A DNA stretch of 64,000 nt from Marinobacter salexigens. GTDB lineage: Bacteria; Pseudomonadota; Gammaproteobacteria; Pseudomonadales; Oleiphilaceae. The stretch spans positions 496,001-560,000 of the forward strand of contig NZ_NIHC01000003.1 of the NCBI RefSeq assembly GCF_002806945.1. Direction: 5' to 3'. This document shows, piece by piece, positions 25,971 through 34,565 of this stretch. Numbering within the stretch: position 1 is the first letter of the stretch; every line of letters begins with the position of its first letter. The notes under the pieces are model-generated. The model did not search any database. It was not told the DNA's origin and saw only the letters and a program-made list of their open reading frames with translations. A program made the translations under genes and the position numbers.

Positions 25971-26202
25971 GCCATCAGACACACACCAGATCGATGCTGT
26001 CGGTTTGGTGTGCCCTCTCCCCGTCTTACGCTTTAAAAAGCGGGTTCAGGGCTTGGCTGGCGGGACACTGGTCGAGTTCTTGGCGGATGACCCTACAGCA
26101 CGTAAGGATTTGCAGGCGCTGTGTGATATAGCTGGGCACAGGATTGAATGGGTACGGGAAGAAGGTGCGGGGGTTATCCGTTATTGTATCTCTCTGGCTT
26201 GA
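25963..26202 (+). CDS. tusA: TusA-family sulfur carrier
   Basis: 79 aa from TTG 25963. Motif GLVCPLPVLRFKK contains the sulfur-carrying Cys of the CPxP signature near the N-terminus; the length is that of TusA/SirA proteins. The frame stays open upstream to 25882 but that part overlaps the small ORF and is not TusA-like. TusA passes persulfide sulfur from IscS and in E. coli also affects molybdenum cofactor sulfur supply. Last gene of the fdh operon, so it may feed FdhD. It ends 13 bp before the convergent moaE. Confidence 0.83.
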   Translation: MTKPSDTHQIDAVGLVCPLPVLRFKKRVQGLAGGTLVEFLADDPTARKDLQALCDIAGHRIEWVREEGAGVIRYCISLA

Positions 26203-26215
26203 GTGAGGTTCGGGA

Positions 26216-26665
26216 CTACTTGTCCCAAGCCTCACCACGAGCAACATCTGAAGCTTTTTGCTCCACCCAATGCTCGCCATCCTCAGCGAGTTCTTTCTTC
26301 CAGAATGGCGCCGAAGTTTTCAGGGCATCCATAATGAACTCGCAGGCCGCAAATGCATCTGCTCTGTGGGCGCTACACACACCGACAAACACAATCTGTT
26401 CTCGCAGTAACAATCTGCCAACCCGGTGGATCACCCGTGCTTTACGCACATCCCAGCGCCGGGAAGCCTCTTCAATCAGCCCTGCAATCACCTGTTCCGT
26501 CATTCCCGGGTAGTGCTCCAGAAACAACCCCGACACATCCTGTGTATCGCCATGGTCGCGCACCAGTCCGGTAAATGTAGCAATAGCTCCGGTACCCGCT
26601 CCACTATCACGCAACGCGGTATACTCAGAGGCGGTATCAAAATCTTCAGTCTGGATGCTTATCAT
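26216..26665 (-). CDS. moaE: Molybdopterin synthase catalytic subunit
   Basis: 149 aa with GAIATFTGLVRDHG, LFLEHYPGMTEQ, VIHRVGRLLLREQIVFVGV and the C-terminal SAPFWKKE, whose Lys residues belong to the active site. With MoaD it converts cyclic pyranopterin monophosphate to molybdopterin. It is the last gene of moaB-moeA-moaD-moaE, 1 bp after moaD. Confidence 0.95.
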   Translation of the reverse strand: MISIQTEDFDTASEYTALRDSGAGTGAIATFTGLVRDHGDTQDVSGLFLEHYPGMTEQVIAGLIEEASRRWDVRKARVIHRVGRLLLREQIVFVGVCSAHRADAFAACEFIMDALKTSAPFWKKELAEDGEHWVEQKASDVARGEAWDK

Positions 26666-26666
26666 A

Positions 26667-26927
26667 CTAACCCCCGGTTACCGGTGGGAAAAAAGCCACC
26701 TCATCGCCGGCCTTCACAACTGCAGCGGGTTTAACCATGGCCTGATTGATCGCAATCATCACCGGCTGGCTACCTTGCAGTTGTGCCCAGGGTCCACCTC
26801 GGCTGGCCAGTTCTGCCAACAGGTCGCCAGCAGTCTGCTCCTCGTTTGCCGGCATTGTGAGTTGCTCCGTACCTAATTCCTCCCGGAGGCGGGCAAAAAA
26901 ACGAACGGTCAGGGTTTGTTCAGTCAT
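26667..26927 (-). CDS. moaD: Molybdopterin synthase sulfur carrier subunit
   Basis: 86 aa, ubiquitin-like, ending FFPPVTGG; the terminal Gly-Gly is adenylated and thiocarboxylated to carry sulfur. Other family parts are VRFFARLREELGTEQL and KAGDEVAFFPPVTGG. It sits between moeA (1 bp gap) and moaE. Confidence 0.94.
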   Translation of the reverse strand: MTEQTLTVRFFARLREELGTEQLTMPANEEQTAGDLLAELASRGGPWAQLQGSQPVMIAINQAMVKPAAVVKAGDEVAFFPPVTGG

Positions 26928-26928
26928 G

Positions 26929-28140
26929 TCAGCTCAATAAGTCAGTAAATGGATAGTAGGTTAGCAGGTCTCCCTCTGCTATCAACGCATGTTCCGGAAC
27001 CACTGCCAGCCCACCGGACCAGCATGCAGAGCTCAACATGCCTGAGCTCTGGTTTGTATAAGCAGAAACCTGAATTTTGCCGTTAACGGATTCCGTCCGC
27101 GCCCGCAGGAACTCACGGCGCACGGAAGGTTTGGTCACATTAAAGGCAGCGGGTACCTGTTGCCCTACAGGATGAACCTGCAAGCGCCCCTGGCAGGTGC
27201 GAATATAAGGCATACCCACCATCAGAAAGGTTACCAGGACCGAGGCGGGATTGCCGGGCAGGCCGAACACAGGTGTGCCCTTGATCGAGCCAAACGCCAG
27301 CGGCTTGCCGGGCTTGATCGCCATGCGCCATAGAGACAGCTGGCCGGATTCTTCCAGTACCGCTCGCACGTGGTCTTCCTCACCGACTGAAACGCCGCCA
27401 CTTGTAATAACGAGATCGGCTGCAGTAGCTGCGCGCTCAAGGGTTTCTCGGGTAGTTGAGCGTGTATCCCCAAGTGTCTCACACAGCACTGCCTCGCAAC
27501 CTGCCTCGGCCAAAAGCCCAAGCAGGGTGAAGCGATTGGAGTTGTATATCTGACCAGGCCCCAGCGGAAGGCCCGGCTCCACAAGTTCATCGCCTGTTGA
27601 GAGAATCGCCACTCGCAGCTTTTTCACTACATTAACTTCGGCGACACCAATGGATGCCAGAAGGCCCATTTCCTGGGGCCGGATCTTGCTACCTTTTGCC
27701 AGGGCCAAACTGCCCTCCGCAAGATCCTGGCCGCGCCTGCGAATGTTTTGGTCAGCTTTCACTTCTCCGTCGATGAGAATGCCATTGTCTGTAACCTCAA
27801 CCCGTTCCTGCATGACAACAGTGTCTGCACCAGCCGGGATTTCGGAGCCGGTGAAGATGCGGGCGGCTGTTCCGGGTTGCAGCGTCCCGGGTGGCGAACC
27901 AGCCGGAATTCGGGCAGATACTGGCAGAGGCTGCCTCTGCGCATAATCTGCGGCGCGCAAAGCATAACCATCCATTGCACTGTTATCCGCTGGCGGAACA
28001 TCCGCTGGCACACGATAATCCTGCGCCAGCACTCTGCCCAGGCTCTCTGTCAGGGGGAGAAGCTCGGTTTCCGTAATCACCGGTGCTTTGCTCAGCAGGT
28101 GAGCGATAGCCTCATCAACCGGTGTCAGGTTGGCTGCCAT
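26929..28140 (-). CDS. moeA: Molybdopterin molybdenumtransferase, copy 2
   Basis: 403 aa with ADNSAMDGYALRAADYA, ARIFTGSEIPAGADTVVMQ, AILSTGDELVEPG, VITSGGVSVGEEDHVR and PVFGLPGNPASVLV. It is a full-length MoeA, clearly a diverged paralogue of the copy at 13421-14668 rather than a recent duplicate. It lies in the moaB-moaD-moaE operon, which suggests it handles the general molybdenum pathway while copy 1 travels with the tungstate transporter. Confidence 0.94.
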   Translation of the reverse strand: MAANLTPVDEAIAHLLSKAPVITETELLPLTESLGRVLAQDYRVPADVPPADNSAMDGYALRAADYAQRQPLPVSARIPAGSPPGTLQPGTAARIFTGSEIPAGADTVVMQERVEVTDNGILIDGEVKADQNIRRRGQDLAEGSLALAKGSKIRPQEMGLLASIGVAEVNVVKKLRVAILSTGDELVEPGLPLGPGQIYNSNRFTLLGLLAEAGCEAVLCETLGDTRSTTRETLERAATAADLVITSGGVSVGEEDHVRAVLEESGQLSLWRMAIKPGKPLAFGSIKGTPVFGLPGNPASVLVTFLMVGMPYIRTCQGRLQVHPVGQQVPAAFNVTKPSVRREFLRARTESVNGKIQVSAYTNQSSGMLSSACWSGGLAVVPEHALIAEGDLLTYYPFTDLLS

Positions 28141-28163
28141 GATGAATGTCTCCGTGTTCTTAA

Positions 28164-28736
28164 TTAGCGTGTGGCGAGTTTACCAATAACCTGTTGCAGG
28201 CGTTCAACAGCACGTACCGGCTTGCGCCCAACCAGAGCTGAGAAGTTGCAGGGGCCGTGGCGGCTGTCCAGCTGGGTGCTCAGAATGCCGTTCCAGCCAG
28301 TGCGACAGGCTCCCGTAGAACCGGGTAGGCAGAAAATTGCGGTGTGGTTCGCCAGCCCGCCAAAGGCTCTGGACTGAATGGTGGAACTGCCGATTTCCAA
28401 AGCGGATTGACGCCGGAACTCTTCGCCAAAGCCTTCAATGGCCTTGTCCAGCAGAGGCGCAACCGCTTCCGGTGTGCTGTCGCGCTCGCTAAAGCCCGTG
28501 CCGCCTGTGATGATAATTACCTGAATGTCCGAATCTGCAATCCAGGATGACATCGCTGCCCGCACCAGATAAACGTCGTCTGGCAGAATACGCCGCGAAA
28601 CCAGCCGATGACCGGCCTCCACAACACTGTCTTCGAGAAACTGACCGGAGGAGTCTTCTTCATAGCCGCGGGTGTCGGAGACCGTAAGAATCGCGATGTT
28701 GAGGGGTTTGAGTTCGTTCGTGGGTTCAGTGCTCAT
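28164..28736 (-). CDS. moaB: Molybdenum cofactor biosynthesis protein B
   Basis: 190 aa with the MogA/MoaB pterin-adenylating motifs [38 protein letters not shown] and [13 protein letters not shown]. MoaB/MogA adenylates molybdopterin ahead of metal insertion by MoeA. It heads the operon moaB-moeA-moaD-moaE, facing rho across 364 bp. Confidence 0.93.
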   Translation of the reverse strand: MSTEPTNELKPLNIAILTVSDTRGYEEDSSGQFLEDSVVEAGHRLVSRRILPDDVYLVRAAMSSWIADSDIQVIIITGGTGFSERDSTPEAVAPLLDKAIEGFGEEFRRQSALEIGSSTIQSRAFGGLANHTAIFCLPGSTGACRTGWNGILSTQLDSRHGPCNFSALVGRKPVRAVERLQQVIGKLATR

Positions 28737-29100
28737 GGCAAGGTACTCCGAGAATCACAGGGGGAATTTTGGATATCAGTATCCCTTTCAGAGCAAGGTA
28801 ATGGAAGGGAGTAACCCATCAGGGGGAGGCTATAAGTCCCTTCATATAGGCATTTACGCCGAAAGTTGGCGTTAATTTGGTCAGTACACTTGACATTGCC
28901 CGCCAAGGTGGATGATTATCGCTCTTGCCCTACGAACGTTTGTACCCACTCTAACTGGCTCCTGTTTTTCCGGACTTCTATTTACACCGGTTGCTCGATC
29001 TGGCCAGCATCAGTTTTTACAACGAATCATACAATCTGTTCAGGGGCGCCCCTGTCATACCAACTTCCGTTTAATTCCATTCCTGAAAATCTAATAACCT
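28737..29100. other. moaB-rho divergent intergenic region
   Basis: 364 bp containing the 5' leaders of moaB (minus strand) and rho (plus strand). The moaB side has a GC-rich stretch with GGGAGG/CCTCCC and a GGCGTAAATGCC mini-hairpin but I could not match it to the Moco riboswitch consensus. The rho side has a candidate promoter (listed separately) and about 180 nt of leader, in keeping with rho genes that are autoregulated in their leader. No supported ORF. Confidence 0.5.
28890..28919 (+). promoter_or_regulatory. Candidate sigma-70 promoter for rho
   Basis: A perfect -35 box TTGACA (28890-28895) is followed after 18 bp by GATTAT (28914-28919), which matches four of six -10 bases. It would give a leader of about 175 nt before rho. 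Confidence 0.5.
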
Positions 29101-30363
29101 ATGAATCTTACTGAACTCAAGCAGAACTCCATGCCCGAATTGCTCGATATCGCGCAAGAGATGGGTCTCGATAACCTGGCACGTTCCCGCAAGCAGGATG
29201 TTATCTTCACCATATTGAAGAAGCATGCAAAAAGCGGTGAAGACATTTATGGCGACGGCGTACTGGAGATTCTGCAGGACGGTTTCGGTTTCCTCCGCTC
29301 TGCGGATGCCTCCTATCTGGCAGGCCCGGACGACATTTACGTCTCTCCTAGCCAGATCCGCCGCTTCAACTTGCGCACAGGTGATACCGTTGCCGGCAAG
29401 ATTCGACCGCCGAAAGATGGTGAGCGCTACTTTGCCCTGTTGAAGGTTGCTGAAATCAACTTCGACAAGCCGGACAACGCCCGAAGCAAGATCCTGTTTG
29501 AGAACCTCACGCCACTGTTTCCAGATGAGCGTATGCAACTGGAAGCCGGTAACGGCAGTACCGAAGATCTGTCCTCCCGAGTGCTGGACCTGGTCGCACC
29601 CATAGGTAAAGGGCAGCGCGGGCTGATCGTATCTCCGCCCAAAGCCGGTAAAACTCTGCTGATGCAGAGCATTGCCCAGTCGATCACACGTAATAACCCG
29701 GAATGCCACATTATCGTTTTGCTGATTGACGAGCGTCCGGAAGAAGTGACCGAAATGCAGCGCACTGTGCGCGGTGAAGTGATCGCATCTACCTTTGATG
29801 AGCCACCTGCGCGCCATGTGCAGGTGGCTGAAATGGTTATCGAAAAGGCCAAGCGCCTGGTTGAGCACAAGAAGGATGTGGTCATCCTGCTGGACTCCAT
29901 CACCCGCTTGGCTCGTGCCTACAACACGGTAATCCCGTCGTCCGGTAAAGTACTGACTGGTGGTGTAGACGCCCACGCACTGGAAAAGCCCAAGCGCTTC
30001 TTTGGTGCGGCTCGTAATGTAGAAGAGGGTGGCAGCCTGACCATCCTTGCCACGGCCCTGGTGAACACGGGTTCCAAAATGGACGAGGTGATTTACGAAG
30101 AGTTTAAAGGTACGGGCAACATGGAAGTGCACCTGGATCGCAAAATTGCCGAGAAGCGGGTATATCCTGCGCTCAACGTTCGCAGCTCCGGCACGCGCCG
30201 TGAAGACTTGTTGATGAGCGAAGCGGATATCCAGCGTGTATGGATTCTGCGCAAGCTGCTGCACTCCATGGACGACGACACTGCGGCCATTGAGTTTTTG
30301 CTTGATAAGCTTAAAGACACCAAGACCAACGACGAGTTCTTCCAGTCCATGAAGCGCCGGTAA
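29101..30363 (+). CDS. rho: Transcription termination factor Rho
   Basis: 420 aa, one residue longer than E. coli Rho. It has the N-terminal helix bundle ([20 protein letters not shown]), the cold-shock RNA-binding fold ([18 protein letters not shown]), P-loop [16 protein letters not shown], Walker B region [16 protein letters not shown] and the R-loop [11 protein letters not shown]. It forms the hexameric RNA helicase that ends transcripts. Its downstream neighbour is ubiD, as in Pseudomonas, but trxA, its usual upstream neighbour there, is 22 kb away. Confidence 0.98.
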   Translation: MNLTELKQNSMPELLDIAQEMGLDNLARSRKQDVIFTILKKHAKSGEDIYGDGVLEILQDGFGFLRSADASYLAGPDDIYVSPSQIRRFNLRTGDTVAGKIRPPKDGERYFALLKVAEINFDKPDNARSKILFENLTPLFPDERMQLEAGNGSTEDLSSRVLDLVAPIGKGQRGLIVSPPKAGKTLLMQSIAQSITRNNPECHIIVLLIDERPEEVTEMQRTVRGEVIASTFDEPPARHVQVAEMVIEKAKRLVEHKKDVVILLDSITRLARAYNTVIPSSGKVLTGGVDAHALEKPKRFFGAARNVEEGGSLTILATALVNTGSKMDEVIYEEFKGTGNMEVHLDRKIAEKRVYPALNVRSSGTRREDLLMSEADIQRVWILRKLLHSMDDDTAAIEFLLDKLKDTKTNDEFFQSMKRR

Positions 30364-30406
30364 TCGCCGGAGCTCTGGTTTTGCGCCTCAGGGTTTGTGG
30401 GGCTGG

Positions 30407-30511
30407 CAGTACCGGGGGCACCCTCCCCGGACACGCCGTGAATACGTCCCTGTAGGCTTGGTCTTGCCATCCGTGGCAAGACACAGTCCGGGGAGGGTGT
30501 CCCCGGTACTG
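30407..30511 (+). repeat. Composite palindromic element 1 (conserved core, paired arms)
   Basis: 26-bp arms at 30407-30432 and 30486-30511 are complementary at 25 of 26 positions and begin CAGTACCGGGG. Between them is a 53-bp core starting ACGCCGTGAATACGTCCCTG and including its own hairpin CTTGCCA-TCCG-TGGCAAG. The core is shared, in inverted orientation, with element 2 at 46 of 53 positions while the arms are not. The whole can fold as a large cruciform just after rho. Confidence 0.85.
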
Positions 30512-30595
30512 CTGATCAAGTTTTGGGCGCGCGCTTTTATTGGATTACAGTTAAGTTTTTGCGGGTTTTGGCCTTGAGAAAACGGGTAATTCCGT

Positions 30596-30706
30596 GAACG
30601 CGGTGAGGGCCTGCTTTCCCAGACTGTGTCTTGCCAGGGATGGCAAGACCAAGCCCCCAGGGATGGGTTTACGGCGTGTCTGGGAAAGCAGGCCCTCATT
30701 GCGTTC
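30596..30706 (-). repeat. Composite palindromic element 2 (inverted copy of core)
   Basis: 29-bp arms at 30596-30624 and 30678-30706 are complementary at 27 of 29 positions and begin GAACGCGGTGAGGGCC. The enclosed 53-bp core, read on the minus strand, starts ACGCCGTAAACCCATCCCTG and matches core 1 at 46 of 53 positions with no gaps, including the CTTGCCA/TGGCAAG hairpin. The arm sequence is unrelated to that of element 1. It ends 69 bp before ubiD. Confidence 0.85.
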
Positions 30707-30775
30707 TGGCACCGGCTTGGAAGTCTGGAAGGCGCACAACTCCGTATTAGAAGCTAACCGTGAACGGAGCCAACG

Positions 30776-32263
30776 ATGAAATACAACGATCTGCGGGACT
30801 TCATTGACCAGTTGGAGAAACTGGGCGAGCTGAAACGCATCTCAGTGGAAGTAGACCCCCACCTGGAAATGACCGAAATCTGCGACCGCACACTGCGGGC
30901 AGGTGGCCCTGCGTTGTTGTTCGAAAACCCCAAAGGCTACGACATGCCCGTGCTCGCCAACCTCTTCGGCACCACCAGAAGAGTCGCCTTGGGCATGGGT
31001 CAGGAAAACGTTACCGCGCTTCGGGACATAGGTAAACTGCTGGCCTACCTCAAAGAACCGGACCCCCCAAAAGGCTTCAAAGACGCCATAGACAAGTTGC
31101 CACTGCTCCGGCAAGTCATGCGCATGAGCCCGAAAGTGCTCAGGTCTGCGCCCTGCCAGGACGTGGTGATCGACAAAGACAAAGTCGACCTTTACCAGAT
31201 CCCCGTTCAGCACTGCTGGCCGGGGGATGCCGGGCCATTGGTGACCTGGCCATTGGTCATCACCCGCGGGCCGCATAAAGAGCGGCAGAATCTTGGCATT
31301 TACCGGCAGCAGGTGATTGGCCGTAACCGGCTCATTATGCGCTGGTTAAGTCATCGCGGTGGGGCCCTGGATTTTCAGGAGTTCCAGAAAGAGAATCCCG
31401 GCAAGCCGTATCCTGTAGCGGTGGCCCTTGGGGCCGACCCGGCTACCATTCTGGGGGCTGTAACACCCGTGCCCGATTCTCTATCAGAATACGCGTTTGC
31501 AGGCTTGCTGCGAGGCAGTCGTACCGAATTAGTGCAGTGTGGTCTCAGTGATTTGCAGGTTCCTGCCAGTGCCGAAATCGTGCTGGAAGGCTTTATTTAC
31601 CCGGATGATATGGCGCCTGAAGGTCCGTTCGGCGATCACACGGGTTATTACAACGAAGTGGACGAATTCCCGGTGTTCACCGTTGAGCGGATTACCCACC
31701 GCAAAGATCCGATTTATCACTCCACATACACTGGCAGGCCGCCCGATGAGCCCGCTATTTTGGGTGTGGCGCTGAACGAAGTGTTTATCCCGATTCTGCA
31801 AAAGCAGTTTCCCGAGATTGTGGATTTTTACCTGCCGCCGGAAGGCTGCTCTTACCGCCTTGCCGTGGTGACCATGAAGAAACAGTACCCCGGCCATGCC
31901 AAGCGGGTGATGATGGGAGTATGGTCTTTTCTGCGCCAATTCATGTACACCAAGTTCGTGATTGTGACAGACGACGATGTGGATGCCCGTAACTGGGAAG
32001 ATGTGATCTGGGCCATCACTACCCGTATGGACCCGACCCGGGACACCACGTTGGTGGAAAACACCCCCATAGATTATCTGGATTTTGCGTCGCCTGTGTC
32101 TGGGCTTGGCTCCAAGATGGGGATGGACGCCACCAACAAATGGCCGGGTGAAACCACCCGCGAGTGGGGTGAGCCCATAGCCATGACTGACGCCGTAAAA
32201 CAGCGTGTGGACGAACTCTGGGGCAGCCTGGGTATTGAAACTTCGGCTGATCGCCCCGATTGA
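30776..32263 (+). CDS. ubiD: 4-hydroxy-3-polyprenylbenzoate decarboxylase
   Basis: 495 aa, close to E. coli UbiD (497). It opens [20 protein letters not shown] and contains [17 protein letters not shown] and the metal/prFMN-binding segments of the family. It decarboxylates the polyprenyl-hydroxybenzoate intermediate of ubiquinone using prenylated FMN from UbiX (not in the window). CGGAG precedes the ATG. The following reductase starts 1 bp after its stop, so they are one operon. Confidence 0.96.
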   Translation: MKYNDLRDFIDQLEKLGELKRISVEVDPHLEMTEICDRTLRAGGPALLFENPKGYDMPVLANLFGTTRRVALGMGQENVTALRDIGKLLAYLKEPDPPKGFKDAIDKLPLLRQVMRMSPKVLRSAPCQDVVIDKDKVDLYQIPVQHCWPGDAGPLVTWPLVITRGPHKERQNLGIYRQQVIGRNRLIMRWLSHRGGALDFQEFQKENPGKPYPVAVALGADPATILGAVTPVPDSLSEYAFAGLLRGSRTELVQCGLSDLQVPASAEIVLEGFIYPDDMAPEGPFGDHTGYYNEVDEFPVFTVERITHRKDPIYHSTYTGRPPDEPAILGVALNEVFIPILQKQFPEIVDFYLPPEGCSYRLAVVTMKKQYPGHAKRVMMGVWSFLRQFMYTKFVIVTDDDVDARNWEDVIWAITTRMDPTRDTTLVENTPIDYLDFASPVSGLGSKMGMDATNKWPGETTREWGEPIAMTDAVKQRVDELWGSLGIETSADRPD

Positions 32264-32264
32264 T

Positions 32265-33269
32265 ATGAACACAAAGCAGTGGCAGGTGACTATGGAACCC
32301 TCTGGCATTCGCTACCTGGCGCCTGCTGATGTGGACTTGTTAAGCGCCGCTGACAGTGCCGGTATTGCCGTTCCTCATGCCTGCAAAAATGGTGTATGTG
32401 AACTATGTGAAGCTCGCCTGTTAAGCGGCTCCGCTGTGAATACCCGAAACCAACAGCTGATTCCGGTTGATGCGCGGCTGATGATGTGCAGAAGCACAGC
32501 GCTCGACCATCTTGAATTGGAGATGAGTGCCGTTATGGCAGCAGGAAAAAACCAGCCCCGAAAGTATCAGGCAAACGTAGTGGATGTGAGTTCCATCAGC
32601 CACGACGTGTATCGGGTTGAGCTTCAGTTGCCACGGCGGCGGGAACTGTCTTTTCATGCGGGCCAGTACTTGTCCATCAACCTGCCGGATGCCGAACCCT
32701 GCTATTTTTCCATCGCCAGCAGCCCATCCGAGCAGAATATCGAGTTGCATATTCAGGCTTCCCCCGAGTGGTTGTCGGCGCAAAAGGTGATTGATGCGCT
32801 CACTTCCGGTGAAACCGTCAGTCTGGAATTGCCCCACGGCAAAGCCTGCCTGGCCTGTGCCCCCGAGAAGCCATTGCTTCTGGTCGCAGCCGGTACCGGT
32901 TTTGCGCAGATGAAAAGCCTGGTGAGTTATTTGCGAAATGCTTCCTTTTCCCGGCCGGTAAAGCTTTTCTGGGGCGTGCGCCGCCATGAGGATATGTACC
33001 TCAGGTCCATGGCCCGTAAGTGGGAGCAGGAGTGGCAGGAATTCACCTTTCATCCAGTGGTGGGTGATGACGAAGACAGCGAGTGGAGCGGGCACCACGA
33101 CCAGCTTGTGCGCGCTGTGCTGGCCTCTGGTATGGACTGGGGTAACGTGGAAGTTCACGCCAGTGGTTCACCAACCATGGTTTACACACTGATGGACGCT
33201 TTGGTGGACGCCGGGCTGCCAGTCGAAGCGTTCTTTTCCGATGTGCTGGAATACGCACCTCGCGGTTGA
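32265..33269 (+). CDS. Ferredoxin-linked NAD(P)H-flavin reductase
   Basis: 334 aa. Residues about 1-85 form a plant-type [2Fe-2S] domain with CKNGVCELCEARLLSG and a later CRS as the fourth ligand. Residues about 95-330 are a ferredoxin reductase with FAD-binding PCYFSIASSPSEQN and NAD-binding LLVAAGTGFAQMKSLV. ATG 32265 is used rather than the open frame from 32205, which would overlap ubiD. Similar to CDP-6-deoxy-glucoseen reductase/Fre-like proteins often encoded after ubiD. Its electron acceptor is not known. Confidence 0.85.
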   Translation: MNTKQWQVTMEPSGIRYLAPADVDLLSAADSAGIAVPHACKNGVCELCEARLLSGSAVNTRNQQLIPVDARLMMCRSTALDHLELEMSAVMAAGKNQPRKYQANVVDVSSISHDVYRVELQLPRRRELSFHAGQYLSINLPDAEPCYFSIASSPSEQNIELHIQASPEWLSAQKVIDALTSGETVSLELPHGKACLACAPEKPLLLVAAGTGFAQMKSLVSYLRNASFSRPVKLFWGVRRHEDMYLRSMARKWEQEWQEFTFHPVVGDDEDSEWSGHHDQLVRAVLASGMDWGNVEVHASGSPTMVYTLMDALVDAGLPVEAFFSDVLEYAPRG

Positions 33270-33310
33270 GGTGCATCACGTAGGTGACTGAAGCTCCGGG
33301 GCAGGGAGCT
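33255..33310 (+). terminator. Possible weak terminator after the reductase
   Basis: Two hairpins: GCACCTC (33255-33261)/GAGGTGC (33268-33274), which spans the stop codon, and AGCTCC (33292-33297)/GGAGCT (33305-33310). Neither is followed by a T-run, so termination here is only suggested by the convergent hemY gene. Confidence 0.35.
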
Positions 33311-33323
33311 ATACTATGGCTGG

Positions 33324-34565
33324 TCAGGCCCTGGGCATGGGCAATTCCGGCAGCCCGTTGTCGGTTGCCAGGCCCTGCATCATCAGTTTGACGCTCAGTT
33401 CTTCGTCGCCCATGTGGGCACTCAGGCGGCTCAGTTCTGCCAGTGTGTCCCGGCTGCGGCGTAACCTCAGGCTGGTTTCGAAATACTCCCGGGCTTTACC
33501 CCAAAGTTGATTTCTCAAGCTGAGCCGACCCAATGCCAGAAGCAACTCCGCATTGCTGGGGCGATCCTTTAGCCACTGCTCTGCGGTAAGAAGCTGTTCG
33601 TCGGGTTTGCGCCCTTCTATCCGGCCATAAAGATTAACCAGGTCATCACTCCAATGGTTGTGCAGAACCTTGCGCAGCAGGGTTTCGGTTTGAGCTTCAT
33701 CGCCTAGATCGGCCAACAGGCGAGCATAATCACTGATGGTTTTCTCGTCTCTGCGCAGAAAACCTGGCAATTCATCCCACAGCCGGGTGAGTGGCTCCAG
33801 GGATGCGTTCGGGTCATCTTGTTGCTGCCGCCGGCAGTCTTCGGCAGCCTTTTCCAACAGGTTGTGCCATACCAGACGCTCAAGTTCTCCAAGCTCCGCT
33901 TCCGGCAGTACACTGCGCTTGCGCAGTTCGGGTAAAAGCCTTGAGAGTTCACGCCAATCTTCAAGGCGAAGGTAGGTGGTCTTCAGCAGTTTGAGAACGA
34001 AAGGATGGTGTGGAGATTGTTTGCGCAGGCGTACCAATGTTGCCAGCGCCTGCTCCAGGCGATTGCCGGCAAGCTGTAACTGGGCTTGGGTAATGCCGAC
34101 GGCCATATCCGATCCTGGGGTGCTTTCAAAGGCTTTTCTTAGCAGTTCATCGACGGCTTCATGGTCACCGCACTCAAAGGCAGCCTGAGCTGCCGCCAGA
34201 TAGTTGATAAGGGGCGTGTCAGCGTGGCCGGCGGCCGAGGTCAGCATCTTGCGCGCCCGCGGCCAGTTACCCTCTGCCAGAGCCAACAGGCCTACTGTGG
34301 TGCGCCGGCGGGCTCTTCGCTCCTTGCCTCGGGAAACCCAGTTGGCGACCAGCCCTGATCCTTGCCGCATACGGCGGAGCAGGTTAGCGGTGAGCACTAT
34401 CAGTGCAACCACCGCGACGATGAGCGCAAGCCCAACCCAGAAGTTGGTTTCGAGTAAATAGTTGCCGAGGCTGATGCGAATGTAACCCAGGTCATATTGC
34501 AGCCCGAGTGAAAGCGCGGTGCCAATGAGCAGGGCAAACAGAATGATCAGAAGCAGGCGAATCAT
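33324..34565 (-). CDS. hemY: HemY, heme-biosynthesis-associated TPR protein
   Basis: 413 aa. Two N-terminal membrane helices (about 1-22 and 42-62) are followed by a cytoplasm- or periplasm-facing helical-repeat region (TPR-like, e.g. AAAQAAFECGDHEAVDELLR). It matches the gammaproteobacterial HemY family, distinct from protoporphyrinogen oxidase. It is thought to help coordinate heme synthesis at the membrane. Start overlaps hemX by 4 bp; last gene of hemC-hemD-hemX-hemY. Confidence 0.92.
   Translation of the reverse strand: MIRLLLIILFALLIGTALSLGLQYDLGYIRISLGNYLLETNFWVGLALIVAVVALIVLTANLLRRMRQGSGLVANWVSRGKERRARRRTTVGLLALAEGNWPRARKMLTSAAGHADTPLINYLAAAQAAFECGDHEAVDELLRKAFESTPGSDMAVGITQAQLQLAGNRLEQALATLVRLRKQSPHHPFVLKLLKTTYLRLEDWRELSRLLPELRKRSVLPEAELGELERLVWHNLLEKAAEDCRRQQQDDPNASLEPLTRLWDELPGFLRRDEKTISDYARLLADLGDEAQTETLLRKVLHNHWSDDLVNLYGRIEGRKPDEQLLTAEQWLKDRPSNAELLLALGRLSLRNQLWGKAREYFETSLRLRRSRDTLAELSRLSAHMGDEELSVKLMMQGLATDNGLPELPMPRA

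Noticed and set aside
28737..28870. Molybdenum cofactor riboswitch upstream of moaB
   Set aside because: The leader has GC-rich hairpin potential but I could not align it with the conserved Moco-motif positions; a covariance-model search would decide.
29071..30264. 397-aa open frame on the minus strand covering rho
   Set aside because: Fully antisense to rho, with low-complexity composition reflecting rho codon use; no independent coding evidence.
30407..30706. CRISPR array or attC-like cassette sites
   Set aside because: Only two units, in opposite orientation, with palindromic arms and no spacer-repeat alternation or cas/integrase genes.
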